NCBI GenBank assembly: GCA_963822215.1
Contig: CAWGGX010000010.1
Coordinates: 62,001 to 126,000, forward strand
Source of the DNA: Roseiarcus sp963822215
GTDB lineage: Bacteria; Pseudomonadota; Alphaproteobacteria; Rhizobiales; Beijerinckiaceae
Length of the DNA stretch: 64,000 bases
Direction: 5' to 3'
The position numbers and the translations under genes are program-made. The notes below the pieces were generated by a model that saw only the letters and a program-made list of their open reading frames with translations, ran no database searches and was not told the DNA's origin. Shown in pieces: positions 59,913 to 64,000 of the stretch (its first letter is position 1; every line of letters starts with the position of its first letter).

Positions 59913-60453
59913 AATCGATGCGATCGACGTAACGACGCCGCCAGGGATGCGGGACCGCGCGCTCTTGCTTCTGCTCGCCACGACCGGTCTGCGCAACAAA
60001 GAGATCCGAGCACTCGAGCTTCAGGATATCGGCTGGCGCACCGCAGAAGTCCTTGTGCGGCGAACCAAGGGGAAGCGCGATCAAGTCGTGCCGCTCCTGA
60101 ACGAAGCGGGAGTGGCGCTTGCAGACTACATCCTGCATGCCAGGCCGAAGGTCGGCAGCCCGCGAGTGTTCCTGTCCTATGCGCCTCCAGCGCGCCCGTT
60201 CAAAGGCCCCGCCTCCATTTCGAGGATCGTCCGTTCGCGATTGGAGCGAGTTGGGATTGAGCTTCCCAGCGCCGCGGGCGCCCATCTGTTGCGCCATAGC
60301 TTGGCAACACAGCTCGTCAGGCAACGTCGCCCGATCAATGAGGTCGCCGATCTCCTGGGCCACCGGAGCATCAATACCACCGCCACATACGTGAAGGTGG
60401 CGCTACCGCAGCTCTCCAATGTTGCGCTGCCCTTTCCGGGAGACGCGTCATGA
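59913..60453 (+). pseudogene. ritA: RIT tyrosine recombinase A, N-terminally truncated
   Basis: Begins within EIDAIDVTTPPGMRDRALLLLLATTGLRNKEIRAL, the start of the catalytic domain. R of GLRNKE, K in RRTKGKRDQVV, HLLRHS, LGHRSI and the nucleophile in TATYVKV are all present, but the N-terminal core-binding domain is lost. The open frame upstream to 59776 is antisense IS630 sequence. Confidence 0.85.
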
Positions 60454-61382
60454 GCGTCTTCGCCAAGATGCGTGCCGAGAAGGTCCAGAGCTACATCGAG
60501 CTTCGGCGCTCGCTGGGTTACGCGTTCAAGAAGCAGGCGGCCACGCTGCGAGCTTTCGTCCGGCATGTGGAGTCCGAGCGGTTGGGCGGTCCGCTCACGA
60601 AAGGTATGGCGCTCGACTTCGTCCTTTCGTTCACCGGCGCAGCCAACGGCCGAGCCATTCGTCATGGAGTGCTACGCCGCTTTTGCGAGTACCTGGCCGT
60701 TTACGACGCAAGAACCGCAGTACTTGATCGTCGTGCCCTTCCCAGGTCTCGAGCCATTCCACCGCCGCGCATCTTGAGCGATGAGGAAATGGCCTTGCTC
60801 ATCGCATCATGCCGCCAAATCTCCCCCACGATCCCTCAACGAGGGCGCACGCTGGCGACGCTGGTCGGATTGCTGGCGAGCACGGGCTTACGATCCGGCG
60901 AAGCGCTTCGCCTGGATCGCGCCGATGTCGACCTCGTTGGCGGAATATTGCAGATCAGGAGGACCAAGTTTCGCAAGGACCGCCTTGTCCCGGTTCACAC
61001 AACGACATTGACGGCGCTGCGCCAGTATGTGCGCCATCGAGATGCGACGTTTCCGGTGACGAAGGATTGCGGGTTTTTTCTCAGCTTGCGGGGCAATCGC
61101 TTGTCGTCGGCTGGGCTCCACGCTGCGTTCAACGCGGCCTGCAAGCTCGCCGGTCTCGACAACGGCAAGCCTATGAGGCCGCACGATCTGCGACACCGCT
61201 TCGTCGTGACGCGGCTCGCCACATGGCATCGAGAGAACGCCGACGTGCAGGCCTTGCTGCCTTTGTTGGCGACCTATCTTGGCCACGTTCGTTACTCCGA
61301 CACCGCCTATTACGTGACGGGCACGGCGGACCTCCTCGGCATTGCCGCAGACCGCGCATTCGCCGATGGAGGCGTCTCATGA
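60450..61382 (+). CDS. ritB: RIT tyrosine recombinase B
   Basis: 310 residues. N-terminal SAM-like domain (KVQSYIELRRSLGYAFKKQAATLRAFVRHVE) and catalytic domain: ASTGLRSGEAL (R), RRTKFRKDRLVPV (K), HDLRHRFVVTRL (H-x-x-R), YLGHVRYSDTAYYVT (H and Y). The start overlaps the ritA stop as ATGA, indicating coupled translation. Intact. Confidence 0.9.
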   Translation: MSVFAKMRAEKVQSYIELRRSLGYAFKKQAATLRAFVRHVESERLGGPLTKGMALDFVLSFTGAANGRAIRHGVLRRFCEYLAVYDARTAVLDRRALPRSRAIPPPRILSDEEMALLIASCRQISPTIPQRGRTLATLVGLLASTGLRSGEALRLDRADVDLVGGILQIRRTKFRKDRLVPVHTTTLTALRQYVRHRDATFPVTKDCGFFLSLRGNRLSSAGLHAAFNAACKLAGLDNGKPMRPHDLRHRFVVTRLATWHRENADVQALLPLLATYLGHVRYSDTAYYVTGTADLLGIAADRAFADGGVS

Positions 61383-62386
61383 GCGCTCAACTCACGCTCG
61401 CGCCACTTCTGGAGTCGTTCTTCCGCAACCGGTTGACCAGGCAAAGGAACGCAAGTCCCTCAACCATCGCCAGCTACCGCGACGCCTTGCGCATGTTGGT
61501 CCTTTTCGTCGCCGAAAGCACCAGGCGCAAGCCGTGCGCATTGAGCATTACGGATTTCGATCGAGACCTTGTGCTGGCCTTCCTGGACGAGCTTCAAGAG
61601 AAGCGGATGAACACGATCCAGACCCGCAACGCACGCCTGACGGCGATCCGATCCTTCTTCCATCATGTCGCAGCGAACGATCCCGCTTCGTTGGGGATCG
61701 CGCAACGCATTCTTGCCATCCCGTTCAAAAAGCCGAACGTCGAAGTGACCCATCATCTGTCCCGAGACGAGGTTGACGCTCTCATTGGCGCGCCGGACCA
61801 GCAAACTCCAAGCGGCCGGCGCGATCGGACGCTCCTGCTTTTCCTGGCGCGCACGGGCGCGCGCGTTTCTGAGGCTATCGGCGTCAATGCCGGCGACCTC
61901 CAACTCGATCGTCCACGATCACAAGTTCTCCTGCGCGGCAAAGGCCGCAAGGAGCGGATTGTGCCCATCCCGAGTGATCTCGTAAAAGCATTGAAGTCGC
62001 TGATGAATGAGCGAGGCATGGCGCTCCATGAGACGCGCCCGCTCTTCGTCGGCACGCACGAGACACGTCTCACCCGCTTCGGAGCAACACACATCGTGCG
62101 GCGGGCCGTCGCCACGGCCACGCTGACCGTCCCTAACCTGGCGCGCAAACCCATCTCGCCTCATGTCTTTCGTCACTCGCTTGCAATGACGCTTCTGCAA
62201 TCAGGCGTGGACCTTCTAACCATCCAGGCTTGGCTCGGGCATTCGCAAGTCGCCACCACGCATCGCTACGCCGCTGCAGACGTCGAGATGATGCGACGAG
62301 GGCTGGAAAAGGCGGGTGTCTCCGGCAACAATGCCGCTCGCTTCAGACCCAAGGATGCGGTGCTGCAACTGCTAGAACGCATCTGA
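61379..62386 (+). CDS. ritC: RIT tyrosine recombinase C
   Basis: 335 residues from ATG 61379, overlapping the ritB stop. SPSTIASYRDALRMLVLFV (core-binding domain), then ARTGARVSEAIGV (R), LRGKGRKERIVPI (K), HVFRHSLAMTLL (H-x-x-R) and LGHSQVATTHRYAAAD (H and Y). The open frame upstream to 60809 overlaps ritB and is spurious. Intact. Confidence 0.9.
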   Translation: MSAQLTLAPLLESFFRNRLTRQRNASPSTIASYRDALRMLVLFVAESTRRKPCALSITDFDRDLVLAFLDELQEKRMNTIQTRNARLTAIRSFFHHVAANDPASLGIAQRILAIPFKKPNVEVTHHLSRDEVDALIGAPDQQTPSGRRDRTLLLFLARTGARVSEAIGVNAGDLQLDRPRSQVLLRGKGRKERIVPIPSDLVKALKSLMNERGMALHETRPLFVGTHETRLTRFGATHIVRRAVATATLTVPNLARKPISPHVFRHSLAMTLLQSGVDLLTIQAWLGHSQVATTHRYAAADVEMMRRGLEKAGVSGNNAARFRPKDAVLQLLERI

Positions 62387-62389
62387 TAT

Positions 62390-62473
62390 TATGTGGCGGC
62401 GAGGTTCGAGCTCGCCGCGGAATCCGCGGCTCCTGGGACCGGCCGCCACATATCCGCGTCCGACACATATGTG
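62390..62473. repeat. nested palindromes at the right end of the RIT element
   Basis: TATGTGGCGGC (62390-62400) is repeated inverted at 62442-62452; between them CCGCGGA-A-TCCGCGG (62415-62429) is perfectly symmetric; CACATATGTG (62464-62473) follows. RIT elements carry palindromic terminal sequences, so this is the likely recombination end; as a hairpin it may also stop transcription from ritC. Confidence 0.65.
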
Positions 62474-62635
62474 CGGTTGGACTAAACCGCTTGCGCGGTA
62501 GGGGTGTCGCGCCGGCATTTTGACAACCTCTGAGCGGGGTCATTTGGCGGCGCAATTTTGAAGCTGTCACGGCGTCCGAGGATCAGCATGGAGCGGCTGC
62601 TTGCAGCACGTTCCATCTGACAACGGAGCCCTCCC

Positions 62636-63520
62636 ATGAAGACCACGATCCTTCGACAACGCATGACCGAGGACATGCAGGTGCGGAACCTGTCGCGTCA
62701 GACGCAGGCCTCTTACGTCTTGCAGGTTTCCCAGTTCGCCCGGTATTTCAACAAATCGCCGGCCGTTTTGGGGCCCGAGGAGATCCGCAGCTACCAGGTC
62801 TACCTGACGAACCAAAAGAAGTTGGAGGCGAGCTCGATCAAGGTCGCCGTTGCGGCACTTCGATTTCTCTATCGAGTTACTCTGAAGCGGCCGTGGGATT
62901 TCGGTGAGATCGCTCCCAGCCCCAAGGCGCCGCGGACCTTGCCGATCATTCTCAGCCCCGACGAGGTGGCGCACTTTCTTGGCTGCATACCCAACATCAA
63001 GCATCGGACGATTCTGACCGCCTGTTACGCCGCCGGGTTGCGCATCACCGAGGCGGTTCACTTAAAGCCGGCAGCCATCGACAGACAGCGGATGGTCATC
63101 CGCATCGAGGAGGGCAAGGGGCGGAAGGACCGCTATGTCATGCTGTCGCCGAAATTGCTGGAGGTGCTGAGCGAGTACTGGTGGGCGGTGCGGCCAAAGG
63201 TATGGCTCTTTCCGGGAGACATCCCGGGTCAGCCGATCACGCGCCATTCCGTCGAGAAGGTCTGCCAAGCGGCGCACCAGCGTTCCGGACTTTCTAAACC
63301 GGTGACGCCCCATTCGCTTCGGCACGCGTTCGCAGTGCATCTGCTGGAGTCCGGCGCCGACCTACGGACCATTCAGCTGCTTCTTGGCCACAGCAGCTTG
63401 AATACGACGGCCCGTTACCTGCGGATCGCGACCAGCAAAGTGTGTGCGACAACCAGTCCGCTGGATCTGCTGCCGCAGATTCCCGTCGCCGCCCTATCCA
63501 AGGCGCCGACGCCCGCCTGA
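62636..63520 (+). CDS. XerD-like tyrosine recombinase of an IS91-type element
   Basis: 294 residues. N-terminal domain MTEDMQVRNLSRQTQASYVLQV and catalytic residues in YAAGLRITEAVHL (R), EEGKGRKDRYVML (K), HSLRHAFAVHLL (H-x-x-R), LGHSSLNTTARYLRI (H and Y). This protein is regularly found 5' of IS91-family transposases and may resolve or assist rolling-circle products. It lies 12 bp upstream of the transposase gene. Confidence 0.88.
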   Translation: MKTTILRQRMTEDMQVRNLSRQTQASYVLQVSQFARYFNKSPAVLGPEEIRSYQVYLTNQKKLEASSIKVAVAALRFLYRVTLKRPWDFGEIAPSPKAPRTLPIILSPDEVAHFLGCIPNIKHRTILTACYAAGLRITEAVHLKPAAIDRQRMVIRIEEGKGRKDRYVMLSPKLLEVLSEYWWAVRPKVWLFPGDIPGQPITRHSVEKVCQAAHQRSGLSKPVTPHSLRHAFAVHLLESGADLRTIQLLLGHSSLNTTARYLRIATSKVCATTSPLDLLPQIPVAALSKAPTPA

Positions 63521-63532
63521 GCCATACGATCA

Positions 63533-64000
63533 ATGGCTCGGTCGGGGCCGGAAGTGGCGGATGTGTTCCGCCACTACGGTGACGCTTTTCGGGAGCAGCA
63601 CGGCGGATCTCTGTCGACGGCCCAGCGCCGGGCAATGACGGCGATCGAGATCTGCCGGACGGCAGCGCTCGGAGGACACGTCGAACAGTGCGACAGCTGC
63701 GGTCACCAGCGCATCTCTTATAACAGTTGTCGTAATGGCAGTTGCCCGAAATGCCAATCGATGCGCCGCGCCCAATGGCTGGACGATAGGCGTGCCGAGA
63801 TTCTCGACACCCAGTACTTTCATGTGGTTTTCACTCTGCCGGAGAGAATGGCCGCCATTGCCCTGCAGAACAAGGCGGTCGTCTATGACCTTCTATTTCG
63901 GACCGCCGCCGAGACATTACGAACCATCGCCGCCGATCCCAAACACCTGGGCGCCGAGATCGGCTTTTTCGGCATCCTCCACACTTGGGGGTCGAATCTC
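63533..64000 (+). CDS. IS91-family transposase, 3' end outside window
   Basis: 156 codons from ATG 63533 to the window edge. The zinc-finger start VEQCDSCGHQRISYNSCRNGSCPKCQSMRRAQWLDDR is the IS91 hallmark, followed by YFHVVFTLPERM. The HUH Y2 motif region lies partly beyond the window. It should mediate rolling-circle transposition. Confidence 0.92.
   Translation, partial: MARSGPEVADVFRHYGDAFREQHGGSLSTAQRRAMTAIEICRTAALGGHVEQCDSCGHQRISYNSCRNGSCPKCQSMRRAQWLDDRRAEILDTQYFHVVFTLPERMAAIALQNKAVVYDLLFRTAAETLRTIAADPKHLGAEIGFFGILHTWGSNL

Larger units (their letters stand above)
59913..62473 (+). mobile_element. recombinase-in-trio (RIT) element, left end deleted
   Basis: Three tyrosine recombinase genes in the same direction with ATGA overlaps between them (60450-60453 and 61379-61382), which is the diagnostic RIT organisation. 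The first gene is cut at its 5' end by IS630 DNA. The right side ends in nested palindromes (62390-62473). The left terminus is missing. Confidence 0.85.

Noticed and set aside
60809..62386. 525-codon version of ritC
   Set aside because: The first 190 codons overlap ritB out of frame; the ATGA-coupled start at 61379 matches RIT architecture and the family's N-terminus.
1..64000. CRISPR array, tRNA or rRNA genes
   Set aside because: No regularly spaced repeats, no cas genes, and no cloverleaf or rRNA-like sequence was recognised by eye; a covariance search was not possible.

Overview
GC-rich DNA from an alphaproteobacterium, most likely of the Hyphomicrobiales (Rhizobiales). The evidence is protein-family content: several phasins, a DUF6489 protein, a DUF445 protein, a plasmid-type DUF1612 (RHE_PE00001-like) protein, and codon choice rich in G or C at third positions. 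The density of insertion sequences, nested insertions and broken genes suggests a plasmid or a genomic island with relaxed selection.

Layout. 0-9.1 kb: the start of a 2OG-Fe(II) oxygenase gene, then a pile of mobile DNA: IS6, truncated ISKra4 with a pRiA4b ORF-3-like remnant, IS5, and an IS3 element. The IS3 element is split inside its transposase by a 3.3-kb element carrying a large serine recombinase and three small genes. 9.1-22.9 kb: a long leftward cluster for polyhydroxyalkanoate (PHA) storage and beta-oxidation: two phasins, SDR, acyl-CoA dehydrogenase, ETF, DUF6489, a split third phasin, DUF445, a PhaZ-type depolymerase, PHA synthase, MaoC hydratase, acyl-CoA ligase and an AraC regulator. 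22.9-29.96 kb: a LuxR remnant and an acyl-CoA synthetase, then a TetR-controlled aromatic ring-cleavage operon (flavin hydroxylase, extradiol dioxygenase, FAH-family hydrolase) ending at an IS630 insertion. 30-39.5 kb: IS630 with a LexA-like winged-helix gene, a group II intron, and a Tn7/Tn5053-like tniA-tniB-tniQ module with DUF1612 neighbours, partly duplicated in tandem. 39.8-49.6 kb: MarR, SDR, two FAD-dependent amine or amino-acid oxidases and a complete Dpp/Opp-type ABC importer, which reads as one uptake-and-oxidation locus. 50-64 kb: an intron 5' fragment, an IS1595 element with a nested insertion, two DUF2934 genes, and a decayed catabolic operon (CMD-family, SMP-30-like, amidohydrolase) cut by IS1182. 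This is followed by an IS630 remnant, a recombinase-in-trio (RIT) element and an IS91-type integrase/transposase pair that leaves the window.

The PHA cluster would couple fatty acid activation, oxidation and (R)-3-hydroxyacyl-CoA supply to polymer synthesis, granule coating and mobilisation. Several genes carry one clear lesion: a 10-bp duplication in etfB, nonsense codons in a phasin and tniB, and one-base indels in tniQ, an SDR, an SMP-30-like gene and an IS1182 transposase. They may be true decay or assembly errors, and raw reads would decide.

The most novel feature is the compact serine-recombinase element at 4787-8105. Both junctions can be read to the base, removing it restores an intact IS3 orfB, and it has a self-contained promoter/operator and a possible -1 frameshift site.
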